This document shows positions 15,059 through 22,859 of a DNA stretch of 30,389 nucleotides, in pieces; position 1 is the first letter of the stretch, and the number at the start of each line of letters is the position of its first letter. Origin of the DNA: Lutibacter sp. (GTDB taxonomy: Bacteria; Bacteroidota; Bacteroidia; Flavobacteriales; Flavobacteriaceae); NCBI RefSeq assembly GCF_021647475.1, contig NZ_JAKIUR010000038.1, positions 1 to 30,389 on the forward strand, written 5' to 3'. Made by a program: the position numbers and the translations under genes. The notes under the pieces are model-generated. The model was given only the letters and a program-made list of their open reading frames with translations. It made no database searches and was not told the DNA's origin.

Positions 15059-15541
15059 TTAACTCTTAATTTTATTTTTGATTTTAGAACTGTTAATTTT
15101 TTTTATAGAATCTAAAAATCTTTTTTGTTTGGATTTCATGTCTTTAATCTTTTTCTGAGCAGCTTCATATTTTTTTACTTTACTAATAGAATCTTCTGCT
15201 TTTCTAATAGAATCTACTAGCTTTTTTTGGATAGTTAAACGTGCTTTAACTTCTTTTAAAATAACATCGTATTCATCAATTTTTGAAGTGTAATAAAAAT
15301 TACTGTTTTTAAAACGAGTACTGTCAATATGGTATTTTTCAAAAATTAACGGAAAATAATTAACATTGCGTTTCAAGTTTTTGTTTTTAATTCGGTGTCC
15401 ACTAGTTGCCGTTAACATATCAGTTATTATAGCCACCATTTCATTTTTAGGAATTAAATCTTTTGGTTTTTTTAAAATAGTGTTACTAGTACAAGAAGCA
15501 ACTATTAAACTTATAACAATTATGTAAATTATATTTTTCAT
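15059..15541 (-). CDS. DUF4296 lipoprotein
   Basis: A 160-aa lipoprotein: MKNIIYIIVISLIVASC is a type II signal with a lipobox ending at Cys17. The middle (PKNEMVAIITDMLTATSGHRI to YYTSKIDEYDVILKEV) is the DUF4296 domain known almost only from Bacteroidota, with the characteristic HIDSTRFKNSNFYYT segment. The C-terminal third (about 105-160) is rich in Lys, Glu and Ser and likely a coiled coil. Its ATG directly abuts the dihydroorotase stop, so it belongs to the GT2-pyrC operon. The function is not known; the position suggests an envelope role rather than pyrimidine synthesis. Confidence 0.8.
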   Translation of the reverse strand: MKNIIYIIVISLIVASCTSNTILKKPKDLIPKNEMVAIITDMLTATSGHRIKNKNLKRNVNYFPLIFEKYHIDSTRFKNSNFYYTSKIDEYDVILKEVKARLTIQKKLVDSIRKAEDSISKVKKYEAAQKKIKDMKSKQKRFLDSIKKINSSKIKNKIKS

Positions 15542-16882
15542 TTATCGGTTAAATGTCAAACGCATTCCTTTGCTGTTATGTGGAAATAATCCATTATGAT
15601 AAACTAAATTACCATTTACAAAAGTATGAGTTATTTTTGAATAAAACGTTGTGCCTTCAAAAGGAGACCAACCACATTTGTACAAAATATTATCTTTGGT
15701 AACCGTCCAAGGTTTTGAAATATCTACTAAAACTAAATCGGCATAATATCCTTTTTTAATAAACCCACGTTTTTCAATTTTAAAAAGTTTAGCAGGATTA
15801 TGGCACATTTTTTCAACTATTTTTTCAATAGAAATTTTATCGTTTCTATACGCTTTTAACATTACAGGAAGTGCATGTTGAACTAGTGGCCCGCCACTTG
15901 GTGCTTTAGTGTAAACTTGTTGTTTTTCAATCAAAGTGTGTGGAGCATGGTCTGTGGCAATTACATCAATTCTATCATCCAATAAAGCTTTCCAAAGTCC
16001 ATTTCTATCATTTTCTGTTTTAATAGCCGGATTCCATTTTATAAAAGAACCTTTAGAAGCATAATCTTTATCGGTAAAAGTTAAATGATGTACACAAACT
16101 TCAGCAGTAATTTGTTTTTTTTCTAAAGGAATTTTATTAGTAAAAAGATGCGTTTCTTTTTCGGTTGATAAATGAAAAACATGCAAACGAGCTCCTGTTT
16201 TTTTTGCCAATTCAATAGCTTTTGAAGAGGATAAATAACAGGCTTCTTCACTTCTGATTTTTGGATGCATTTCCATAGGAATATCTTCGCCATATTCTTC
16301 TAAGTATTTTGCAAGATTATTTTTTATGGTAGTTTCATCTTCACAATGCACCGCAATTAATAGTTTGGTTGATGAAAATATTTTTTCTAAAACTGCTTCA
16401 TTATCCACCAACATATTTCCGGTAGAAGCACCTAAAAATAATTTTATTCCGGCAACATTTTTAGGGTTTGTTTTTAATAATTCTTCTAAATTATCATTGG
16501 TACCACCAAACATAAATGAATAATTTGCGTAGGATGATTTTGAAGCTATTTCAAATTTTTCTTCTAATATTTTTTGTGTTGTAGCTTGTGGTTTGGTATT
16601 TGGCATTTCAATAAAAGACGTTATTCCACCAGCAATTGCCGCTTTACTTTCACTTTCAATAGTAGCTTTATGCGTTAAGCCAGGTTCTCTAAAATGAACT
16701 TGATCATCAATAACGCCAGGTAATAAAAAATTCCCTTCAGCATCAATTACCAATGTGTCGGAAGATTTTGAACTAATTGAGGTGTCTATATCCACAATAT
16801 AATTTCCGTCAATTAAAACATCGCCTTCAAAAATAGTTCCTTCATTAACTATTTGGGCATTTTTTATAAGAGTTAAACTCAT
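15542..16882 (-). CDS. pyrC: Dihydroorotase
   Basis: A 446-aa cyclic amidohydrolase that interconverts carbamoyl-aspartate and dihydroorotate, step three of pyrimidine synthesis. The N-terminal metal motif is IDDQVHFREPGLTHK (about 58-72); in most type I enzymes the first position of the His pair is His, here it is Gln61, a variant I recall from other Bacteroidota dihydroorotases. Further landmarks are FIEMPNTKPQ, HCEDE (about 179-183), VHHLTF and the catalytic aspartate in IDVIATDHAPH. The C-terminal small beta domain is complete. It is the middle gene of an operon with the GT2 enzyme (9-base gap upstream) and the DUF4296 lipoprotein (directly abutting). Confidence 0.93.
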   Translation of the reverse strand: MSLTLIKNAQIVNEGTIFEGDVLIDGNYIVDIDTSISSKSSDTLVIDAEGNFLLPGVIDDQVHFREPGLTHKATIESESKAAIAGGITSFIEMPNTKPQATTQKILEEKFEIASKSSYANYSFMFGGTNDNLEELLKTNPKNVAGIKLFLGASTGNMLVDNEAVLEKIFSSTKLLIAVHCEDETTIKNNLAKYLEEYGEDIPMEMHPKIRSEEACYLSSSKAIELAKKTGARLHVFHLSTEKETHLFTNKIPLEKKQITAEVCVHHLTFTDKDYASKGSFIKWNPAIKTENDRNGLWKALLDDRIDVIATDHAPHTLIEKQQVYTKAPSGGPLVQHALPVMLKAYRNDKISIEKIVEKMCHNPAKLFKIEKRGFIKKGYYADLVLVDISKPWTVTKDNILYKCGWSPFEGTTFYSKITHTFVNGNLVYHNGLFPHNSKGMRLTFNR

Positions 16883-16891
16883 AGCTATTTT

Positions 16892-17611
16892 TTATTTTGG
16901 TAATCCTTGTAATTTCATTTTTATTACTCCAAAAACTGCTTCTGAAATAATTGATCCGCTCATTTTTGAAGTTCCTTTTTCTCTGTCAGAAAAAATAATG
17001 GAAACTTCTTTATGCTTAAATTTATGTTTCCATGCTTTAAATTTCATTTCAATTTGAAAAGCATACCCCACAAATTTAATTTGATTTAAATCGATGGTTT
17101 CTAACACTTTTCTTTTATAGCATACAAAACCAGCTGTGGTATCAAAAATTGGCATTTGAGTTATTAAATGTACATATTTTGAAGCGAAATAAGATAAAAA
17201 CAATCGTTTAAAATCCCAGTTAACTACATTTATTTTATTGTGTAAGTAACGGGAGCCTATTGAATAATCTGCTCCATCAATAGCACAGGCATTGTATAAT
17301 TTAATTAAATCGTTTGGATTGTGAGAAAAATCGGCATCCATTTCAATAATATAATCATACTTGTTTTTTAATGCCCATTTAAAACCATGAATATAAGCAG
17401 TACCTAATCCTTTTTTGTCTTTTCTAACTTCCAAAAATAAATTGGAATATTTTTCTTTTAATTTTGAAACAATTGCAGAAGTTCCATCAGGAGAATTATC
17501 ATCAACTATTAAAATATCGAATTGTTTTTTCTGTGAAAAAACCGCATTAATAATAGCTTCAATATTTTCTTTTTCATTAAAAGTAGGAATTATGACAAGC
17601 GTATTTGACAT
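16892..17611 (-). CDS. Polyprenol-phosphate mannosyltransferase-like GT2 glycosyltransferase
   Basis: A 239-aa family 2 glycosyltransferase of the dolichyl/polyprenyl-phosphate mannose synthase group. It has the nucleotide-sugar site LVIIPTFNEKENI (about 4-16), VDDNSPDGT (36-44), the metal-binding EMDADFSHNP (about 91-100) and the late SGSIISEAVFGVIKMK helix. No membrane segments follow, as in the short DPM1-type enzymes. It should load a sugar from a nucleotide donor onto polyprenyl phosphate on the cytoplasmic side of the membrane, for later lipoprotein, glycan or protein glycosylation. It is the first gene of the operon with pyrC and the DUF4296 lipoprotein. The exact sugar is inferred from the family. 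Confidence 0.87.
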   Translation of the reverse strand: MSNTLVIIPTFNEKENIEAIINAVFSQKKQFDILIVDDNSPDGTSAIVSKLKEKYSNLFLEVRKDKKGLGTAYIHGFKWALKNKYDYIIEMDADFSHNPNDLIKLYNACAIDGADYSIGSRYLHNKINVVNWDFKRLFLSYFASKYVHLITQMPIFDTTAGFVCYKRKVLETIDLNQIKFVGYAFQIEMKFKAWKHKFKHKEVSIIFSDREKGTSKMSGSIISEAVFGVIKMKLQGLPK

Positions 17612-17628
17612 ATATCAATTTTATGCAG

Positions 17629-17636
17629 CAAATATA
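17629..17636 (-). promoter_or_regulatory. Likely -7 box of the GT2-pyrC operon
   Basis: TATATTTG on the minus strand, 17 bases ahead of the GT2 start codon at 17611. A perfect TAnnTTTG match. Confidence 0.5.
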
Positions 17637-17650
17637 ATATAAAATATTAC

Positions 17651-17658
17651 TAATTTTG
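17651..17658 (+). promoter_or_regulatory. Likely -7 box of the DUF4271 gene
   Basis: TAATTTTG on the plus strand, 21 bases before the ATG at 17680 and only 14 bases from the divergent -7 box of the GT2 gene. The two promoters therefore overlap and may compete. Confidence 0.45.
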
Positions 17659-17679
17659 TGTTAATTATAATTACAAAAT

Positions 17680-18342
17680 ATGTTTAATGTTGAAGAGATA
17701 GTTCGTGTAAATAACAATTGGATTACCATTGTTTTTATAGCTATTCTAATAATTTTAGTTGTATTAAATATATTTTTTGGAAAAAGACTTTTAAGAACTA
17801 ATAGTATGCTGTTAAACAAAAGTTATGTTCAGATTTATTATAATAAAGATAAAGGTAAATTTTTTGCACTAGCACCATTCTTGTTTTTTGTCGTTCAAAT
17901 TTTTGCTATTTCGTTACTGCTTTACCTTTTTAAGTTTTTATTAAATACTAAAAATGAACTTTTAAGTTTTGATGGATATCTACTAATTTTAGGAATAATG
18001 TCAGGTTATCTATTTTTAAGATATTTGATAGGGTTTTTATTAGCAACTTTATTTGAGCTAAAAACTCAATTTTATAAACTGCTTTTTGAAAAAAGTAATT
18101 ATTTAAGCAATGTTGTTTTATGGGTTTTACCACTGCTTTTAGTGAGCTCTTATATTACTTTTTTTAAATTTACAATGATAAAAATAACGTTAAGTTTTTT
18201 TATAATACTATTAATTTTTAGGTATGTTTTAATACTTATAAATAACAAAAAGTTAATTTTAAATAACTTATTTTATTTTATTTTGTACATTTGCGCCTTA
18301 GAAATAGCCCCTTTAATATTAATTATAAAATTGACTATTTAA
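17680..18342 (+). CDS. DUF4271 integral membrane protein
   Basis: A 220-aa inner-membrane protein with about six hydrophobic segments (for example WITIVFIAILIILVVLNIFF near the N-terminus and FYFILYICALEIAPLILII at the C-terminus). It fits the DUF4271 family found in Bacteroidota, commonly next to uroporphyrinogen-III synthase as here (family knowledge). No catalytic motif is visible. The hemD start lies 11 bases after its stop. Its role is unknown; the neighbour hints at a link to tetrapyrroles but nothing in the sequence proves it. Confidence 0.75.
   Translation: MFNVEEIVRVNNNWITIVFIAILIILVVLNIFFGKRLLRTNSMLLNKSYVQIYYNKDKGKFFALAPFLFFVVQIFAISLLLYLFKFLLNTKNELLSFDGYLLILGIMSGYLFLRYLIGFLLATLFELKTQFYKLLFEKSNYLSNVVLWVLPLLLVSSYITFFKFTMIKITLSFFIILLIFRYVLILINNKKLILNNLFYFILYICALEIAPLILIIKLTI
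18286..18293 (+). promoter_or_regulatory. Possible internal promoter box for hemD
   Basis: TACATTTG followed by CGCC, a perfect TAnnTTTG box, inside the last 60 bases of the DUF4271 gene. Transcription would start about 18300, leaving a leader of about 55 bases before hemD. This would allow hemD expression independent of the membrane protein. Confidence 0.45.
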
Positions 18343-18353
18343 GGTTTAAGTTA

Positions 18354-19106
18354 ATGCGTATGAAAGTGAAAACTATATTGGTTTCTCAACCAGTACCCAA
18401 AACAGAAAATTCTCCGTATCAAGAATTATCGGACAAACAAAAAGTAAAAATTGATTTTGTTCCTTTTATTCATGTTGAAGGAGTGGAAGCAAAGGAAGTA
18501 AGAGCGCAAAAAATTGATTTAAATAATTATACAGCTATTATTTTAAATAGCAGAACAGCCGTAAATCATTTTTTTAGAATTGCTGAAGAAATGAGATTTA
18601 CAGTACCTGATGAAATGAAATATTTTTGTCAATCAGAAGCAGTTGCTTATTATTTACAAAAATATGTGGTTTACCGGAAACGTAAAATATATGTTGGCAA
18701 ACGAACTTTTCCTGAATTAATAAAAATCATTAAAAAATACAAAGATGAAAAATTCTTATTTCCAACATCCGACAAATTGAAAGAAAATATACCTGAAGCA
18801 TTAAACAATGCTAGTATTAATTGGGATAGAGGGATTTTTTATAAAACGGTAGTAAGTGATTTATCAGACTTAGAGAACGTATTTTATGATATTTTGGTAT
18901 TCTTTAGCCCTTCAGGAATAGATTCATTATTTAAAAATTTTCCTAATTTTAAACAAAATAACACAAGAATTGCTGTGTTTGGCAATTCAACTGTTGAAGC
19001 CGCTACAAAAGCAGGTTTAAAGTGTAATATTAAAGTGCCTACTCCTGAAACACCTTCAATGACCATGGCTTTAAAAAAATACATTGTTGAAGCTAATAAG
19101 CGTTAA
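18354..19106 (+). CDS. hemD: Uroporphyrinogen-III synthase
   Basis: A 250-aa enzyme that closes hydroxymethylbilane to uroporphyrinogen III with inversion of ring D, the branch point for heme. HemD proteins are poorly conserved. Recognisable are the start KTILVSQPVPKTENSPYQEL, the first-domain segment TAIILNSRTAVNHFF, and the second-domain FSPSGIDSLFKNFP...NTRIAVFGNSTVEAATKAGL, a typical HemD signature. The frame opens further upstream, but that part overlaps DUF4271. Of two nearby ATGs (18354 and 18360) the first is given; starting at the second would only remove two residues. It ends at a strong terminator (19124-19153). Confidence 0.87.
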   Translation: MRMKVKTILVSQPVPKTENSPYQELSDKQKVKIDFVPFIHVEGVEAKEVRAQKIDLNNYTAIILNSRTAVNHFFRIAEEMRFTVPDEMKYFCQSEAVAYYLQKYVVYRKRKIYVGKRTFPELIKIIKKYKDEKFLFPTSDKLKENIPEALNNASINWDRGIFYKTVVSDLSDLENVFYDILVFFSPSGIDSLFKNFPNFKQNNTRIAVFGNSTVEAATKAGLKCNIKVPTPETPSMTMALKKYIVEANKR

Positions 19107-19123
19107 AAAAATATAAATTAGTT

Positions 19124-19153
19124 AAAAGTCGAGTTTTGAACTCGACTTTTTTT
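19124..19153. terminator. Bidirectional intrinsic terminator between hemD and radA
   Basis: AAAAGTCGAGTT (19124-19135) and AACTCGACTTTT (19139-19150) are perfect 12-bp arms around a TTG loop, followed by T's. The A-run on the other side serves the opposite strand. It lies between the convergent ends of hemD (19106) and radA (19152), just where a shared terminator is expected; its last bases touch the radA stop. Confidence 0.85.
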
Positions 19154-20510
19154 ATGCAAATAAATTAGCAAAAATAGTTTCTACTTTGCTAACTTTAACT
19201 ATTTTAATAGTAAAAGTTGACTGACTTATTTTATTGAATTTTGAAATAAATATTTTATGAAACCCTAATTTTTCTGCTTCTAAAATTCGTTGTTCAACTC
19301 TATTAATTGGTCTAATTTCACCTGACAAACCAATTTCTGCGGCAAAACAGTAATCTTGCGGAATTGCTTCATCTTCATTAGAAGATAAAATAGCCATAAT
19401 CACAGCTAAATCAATTGCTGGATCATCAACTTTTATCCCTCCAGCAATATTTAAAAAAACATCTTTTGCACCTAATCTAAATCCAGCACGTTTTTCTAAA
19501 ACGGCTAACAACATGTTTAATCGTTTGGTGTCATAACCTGTTGCTGAACGTTGAGGCGTTCCATAAACAGCAGTACTTACCAAAGCTTGAACTTCAATCA
19601 TAAAAGGACGTATTCCTTCTAAAGTTGCCGCTATTGCTGTACCGCTTAAAGTTTCATCCTTTTGAGAAATAAGAATTTCAGAAGGATTTGACACTTCTCT
19701 TAATCCTTCGCTTCTCATTTCATAAATTCCTATTTCTGCCGTAGAACCAAATCTATTTTTTTGAGCTCGTAATATTCGGTAAGTATGATTTCTGTCTCCT
19801 TCAAATTGCAAAACTACATCTACCATATGTTCTAAAACTTTTGGTCCAGCTATATTGCCATCTTTGGTTATATGACCTATTAACAATACAGGAGTTGCGG
19901 TTTCTTTAGCAAATTTTATAAGTTCCGCAGTGGTTTCTCTAATTTGTGAAATGGAACCAGGAGAAGCATCAATGGTGTTAGTGTATAAAGTTTGAATAGA
20001 ATCAATAACCACAACTTCTGGATTAGTTTCTTCTATAGCTCTAAAAATTTGTTGCGTATTGGTTTCGGTTAAAATTAAACAATTGGTGTTGGTTATTTTA
20101 AGCCTTTCGGCTCTCATTTTTATTTGAGATTGGCTTTCTTCACCTGAAACATATAAAACATTTTTAGGAATTGTTAATGCTATTTGTAATAATAAAGTTG
20201 ATTTTCCAATACCAGGTTCTCCACCTAATAGAATCATAGATCCTTTAACAATTCCACCTCCAAGAACTCTGTTTAATTCTGTGTTTTTTATAGGAATTCT
20301 ATCTTCTTTTTTTAATGAAATCTCATTAATTTTTAAGGCTTTGTTTGCTTTTTTAGAAGTAGTTTTTTGTTTCCAGTTTCGTTTTTCTTCTTTTTGAATA
20401 ACTTCTTCAATAATGGTGTTCCATTGATGACAAGAAGAACATTGACCTAACCATTTTGGGAATTGTGCACCGCAATTTTGACAAAAAAAGGAAGTTTTAG
20501 TTTTACTCAT
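19152..20510 (-). CDS. radA: DNA repair protein RadA
   Basis: A 452-aa protein with the full RadA plan: an N-terminal zinc finger (Cys10, Cys13, Cys24, Cys27), a RecA-like ATPase with Walker A GGEPGIGKST (96-105), the RadA-specific KNRFG motif (251-255) and a C-terminal Lon-protease-like domain (from about 290; GIKVDDPAIDLAV, then AEIGLSGEIRPI). RadA is a helicase-like motor that extends branch migration from RecA-made recombination intermediates. It is the last gene of the run panC-panD-membrane protein-radA, starting 36 bases after the membrane protein stop. Confidence 0.97.
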   Translation of the reverse strand: MSKTKTSFFCQNCGAQFPKWLGQCSSCHQWNTIIEEVIQKEEKRNWKQKTTSKKANKALKINEISLKKEDRIPIKNTELNRVLGGGIVKGSMILLGGEPGIGKSTLLLQIALTIPKNVLYVSGEESQSQIKMRAERLKITNTNCLILTETNTQQIFRAIEETNPEVVVIDSIQTLYTNTIDASPGSISQIRETTAELIKFAKETATPVLLIGHITKDGNIAGPKVLEHMVDVVLQFEGDRNHTYRILRAQKNRFGSTAEIGIYEMRSEGLREVSNPSEILISQKDETLSGTAIAATLEGIRPFMIEVQALVSTAVYGTPQRSATGYDTKRLNMLLAVLEKRAGFRLGAKDVFLNIAGGIKVDDPAIDLAVIMAILSSNEDEAIPQDYCFAAEIGLSGEIRPINRVEQRILEAEKLGFHKIFISKFNKISQSTFTIKIVKVSKVETIFANLFA

Positions 20511-20546
20511 TTTATTTTATAAAACGTAAATATAAAGAAAAGCCTG

Positions 20547-21521
20547 TTATTTAATGTATTTATTATAGATAGGAATAAATATAAATGAAAGTCCGCCAAA
20601 CACAACTACCATTAAAGTTTGAGAGGTCCACATAATCCAACCAAAAGCTCTAGCCGGATTGTTATCTATGTGATACAGAATTAAAGCACTTGCTACAAAA
20701 ACAGGATAAGAACCTAAACCACCATTGGTTAATGCCATACTTAAACCACCCACAACAAAACCAACAATAATTGCTGTAAAAGGTAAATTACTAGTTTCGG
20801 GTAAAGCAAAAGTTACTGTATAAAACATAAGCACATACATTAACCAGATAAAAACAGTATGAAAAATGAATGCCCCTTTCTTTTTCATTTTTTTAATGCT
20901 TTTTATTCCGTCTAAAAGCCCTTTAAAAAAATGAATTGCCTTTAAAATAAAATTACTTTTTGATCTTTTTAATATTCGGTAAGTAAAATAACCAATAATT
21001 GGCAAAACAATTAGAATTCCAAATTTAAAAACATAGCCACTTTTACTATTTTCTGGGAATAGGTAACTAGCTAATAATTCTGTTTGTAAAAGGAAAGCAA
21101 TTCCCATAATAATGCCTAACATGATTACATCTGCAATTCTTTCGGCAACAATAGTTCCAAAAGCTTTTTCAAAAGGGATATTTTCATATTTTTTGATACT
21201 AGCCGCACGAGCAAATTCACCAGATCTAGGAACTAATAAATTTAATAAATAACCAATTAAAACGGTCATAACACTATTAGCAAATCGTGGTTTATAGCCT
21301 AAAGGTTCTAATAAAAATTGCCAACGATAAGCTCTAGATAAATGACTTAGAATTCCAAATACAACAGATAATAATACCCACCAATAATTTGCAGTTCTAA
21401 ATGAATTTTTTATAGATTCAAAATCACCAGGTTTAAAGTGAGAAAAAGAATACCAAATTAAAAATACTCCAAAGGCAATTGGGAGTACTATAAAACTTAT
21501 TTTTTTTAGATTTACCTTCAA
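20547..21521 (-). CDS. Lysylphosphatidylglycerol-synthase-type (YbhN-like) membrane protein
   Basis: A 324-aa membrane protein with about 7-8 transmembrane segments. It matches the flippase-like domain shared by MprF N-terminal regions and YbhN: SHLSRAYRWQFLLEPLGY (about 59-76), the GYLLNLLVPRSGEFARA segment (about 90-106), and NGGLGSYPVFVASAL near the C-terminus. It lacks the aminoacyl-transferase domain of MprF, so it probably handles a lipid rather than synthesising lysyl-phosphatidylglycerol. Only one base separates its start from the panD stop, so it is co-transcribed with panC-panD; the substrate is unknown. Confidence 0.82.
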   Translation of the reverse strand: MKVNLKKISFIVLPIAFGVFLIWYSFSHFKPGDFESIKNSFRTANYWWVLLSVVFGILSHLSRAYRWQFLLEPLGYKPRFANSVMTVLIGYLLNLLVPRSGEFARAASIKKYENIPFEKAFGTIVAERIADVIMLGIIMGIAFLLQTELLASYLFPENSKSGYVFKFGILIVLPIIGYFTYRILKRSKSNFILKAIHFFKGLLDGIKSIKKMKKKGAFIFHTVFIWLMYVLMFYTVTFALPETSNLPFTAIIVGFVVGGLSMALTNGGLGSYPVFVASALILYHIDNNPARAFGWIMWTSQTLMVVVFGGLSFIFIPIYNKYIK

Positions 21522-21522
21522 T

Positions 21523-21873
21523 TTACGTAAGTGAATTATCTAATTCATTAGGAAATATTAAAGAAGGTTTAAATGTTTTAGCTTCTTCAAAATCTAGGAT
21601 TCCGTATGAAATAATAATCACAATATCTCCCTTTGCTACTTTACGAGCCGCAGGGCCATTTAGTGTTATTTCACCACTTTTCCGAGGTCCAGGAATTGCA
21701 TAAGTTTCAAGACGTTCGCCATTATTAATATTAACAATTTGAACTTTTTCTCCTTGAACTATATTAGCAGCATCCATAAGATCTTCATCAATAGTTACGC
21801 TTCCAATGTATTGTAAATCAGCTCCGGTAACTTTTACTCTATGAATTTTCGATTTTACTACTTCTATTCGCAT
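21523..21873 (-). CDS. panD: Aspartate 1-decarboxylase
   Basis: A 116-aa pyruvoyl enzyme that decarboxylates aspartate to beta-alanine for pantothenate. The proenzyme self-cleaves between Gly24 and Ser25 (YIGSVTID), turning Ser25 into the pyruvoyl group; both residues are present. Tyr58 (ETYAIPGPRKSGEITLNGPAA) is the usual proton donor. Length is normal. It sits between panC (38-base gap) and the YbhN-like gene (1-base gap), so the last two pantothenate precursors are made from one transcript. The self-cleaving form often needs no partner here, as no PanM is expected outside enterobacteria. Confidence 0.97.
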   Translation of the reverse strand: MRIEVVKSKIHRVKVTGADLQYIGSVTIDEDLMDAANIVQGEKVQIVNINNGERLETYAIPGPRKSGEITLNGPAARKVAKGDIVIIISYGILDFEEAKTFKPSLIFPNELDNSLT

Positions 21874-21877
21874 TTTG

Positions 21878-21885
21878 CAAAATTA
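21878..21885 (-). promoter_or_regulatory. Possible -7 box immediately before panD
   Basis: TAATTTTG on the minus strand ends 5 bases before the panD ATG and is half of a perfect 17-base palindrome (21878-21894). If it is used, transcription would begin at or next to the start codon, giving a leaderless mRNA. It may also be chance in A/T-rich DNA, since panD can be read from the panC promoter. Confidence 0.25.
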
Positions 21886-21911
21886 ATAATTTTGTGTTAA
21901 TCTATTCGTAT

Positions 21912-22751
21912 TTATAAACTTATATTATCAATAAGTCTAATTTCATCAGCAAAAATAGCAATAAATGCTCTGTATTTTTGTCCAGAAATAACTTTTTTTA
22001 TAGGTTTTAACGTTTTTTCATCGGCAATTTCAAAATATTCCAATTTTAATAATGGATGATTTTTGAATTCGTTTTCAACCCAATCAATAACAATAGCTGC
22101 ATTTTTCGTGCCAAATAATTCTTTGGCAGCCAATAGTGTTTTATGGATAAACGGAGCTGCTAATCGCTGTTTTTTAGTAAGCCTAACGTTTCTTGAACTC
22201 ATTGCCAATCCGTCAGGTTCTCTATAAATTTCACAACCAATAATATTAACTGGAAGTTTATGTTTTTCAACTAATTTATTTATAATTTGAACTTGTTGAA
22301 AATCCTTTTCACCAAAATAAGCGTTAGTAGGAGTTACAATTTCAAAAAGGCGTTTTACAATGGTGCCAACTCCATTAAAATGACCTTTTCTAAATTTACC
22401 TTCCATTTGAAATTCCAACCCATCAAAATCAAAATTTTCTGATTTAATGTTTTCGTCATAAATTTCATTTTGATTCGGTGTAAAAACAATATCGCAATTA
22501 ATGGATTTTAAAAGAGATAAATCATTTTCTAAGGTATTTGGGTAGTTTACTAAATCTTCTTTTTTATCAAATTGAGTAGGGTTTACAAAAATACTTACAA
22601 CAACCACATCGTTTTCTAAGACAGCTTGCTTAATAAGTGATAAATGACCTTTATGCAAAGCTCCCATAGTTGGTACAAAACCAATAGTTAAACCCTTATT
22701 AAAGGATTTAATTCTCTTTTTTATACTTGCTATTTCAGAATAAACAATCAT
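21912..22751 (-). CDS. panC: Pantothenate synthetase
   Basis: A 279-aa enzyme that joins pantoate and beta-alanine using ATP. The nucleotide-binding HxGH motif is PTMGALHKGHLSLI (His33, His36); the KMSKS-like site is AMSSRNVRL. FVNPTQFDKKEDLVNYPNT, GVGTIVKRLF and YFGEKDFQQVQII are strongly conserved family segments. Length is standard. It heads the operon panC-panD-YbhN-radA. A good -7 box (22783-22790) lies 31 bases upstream. It diverges from the glycogen-synthase-like gene. Confidence 0.97.
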   Translation of the reverse strand: MIVYSEIASIKKRIKSFNKGLTIGFVPTMGALHKGHLSLIKQAVLENDVVVVSIFVNPTQFDKKEDLVNYPNTLENDLSLLKSINCDIVFTPNQNEIYDENIKSENFDFDGLEFQMEGKFRKGHFNGVGTIVKRLFEIVTPTNAYFGEKDFQQVQIINKLVEKHKLPVNIIGCEIYREPDGLAMSSRNVRLTKKQRLAAPFIHKTLLAAKELFGTKNAAIVIDWVENEFKNHPLLKLEYFEIADEKTLKPIKKVISGQKYRAFIAIFADEIRLIDNISL

Positions 22752-22782
22752 TGCTCATTTGTTAATAAACGTTAAAAGCGTG

Positions 22783-22790
22783 CAAACTTA
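22783..22790 (-). promoter_or_regulatory. Likely -7 box of the panC operon
   Basis: TAAGTTTG followed by CACGC on the minus strand, a perfect TAnnTTTG box, about 31 bases before the panC ATG. Confidence 0.5.
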
Positions 22791-22823
22791 CGTTTTTAAA
22801 GCTAAAATGTACATAAAATTTCG

Positions 22824-22831
22824 TAATTTTG
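22824..22831 (+). promoter_or_regulatory. Likely -7 box of the glycogen-synthase-like gene
   Basis: TAATTTTG followed by CATATTC on the plus strand, a perfect TAnnTTTG box, 28 bases before the ATG at 22860. Confidence 0.5.
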
Positions 22832-22859
22832 CATATTCTTTAAAGTTTACTAACAGATT

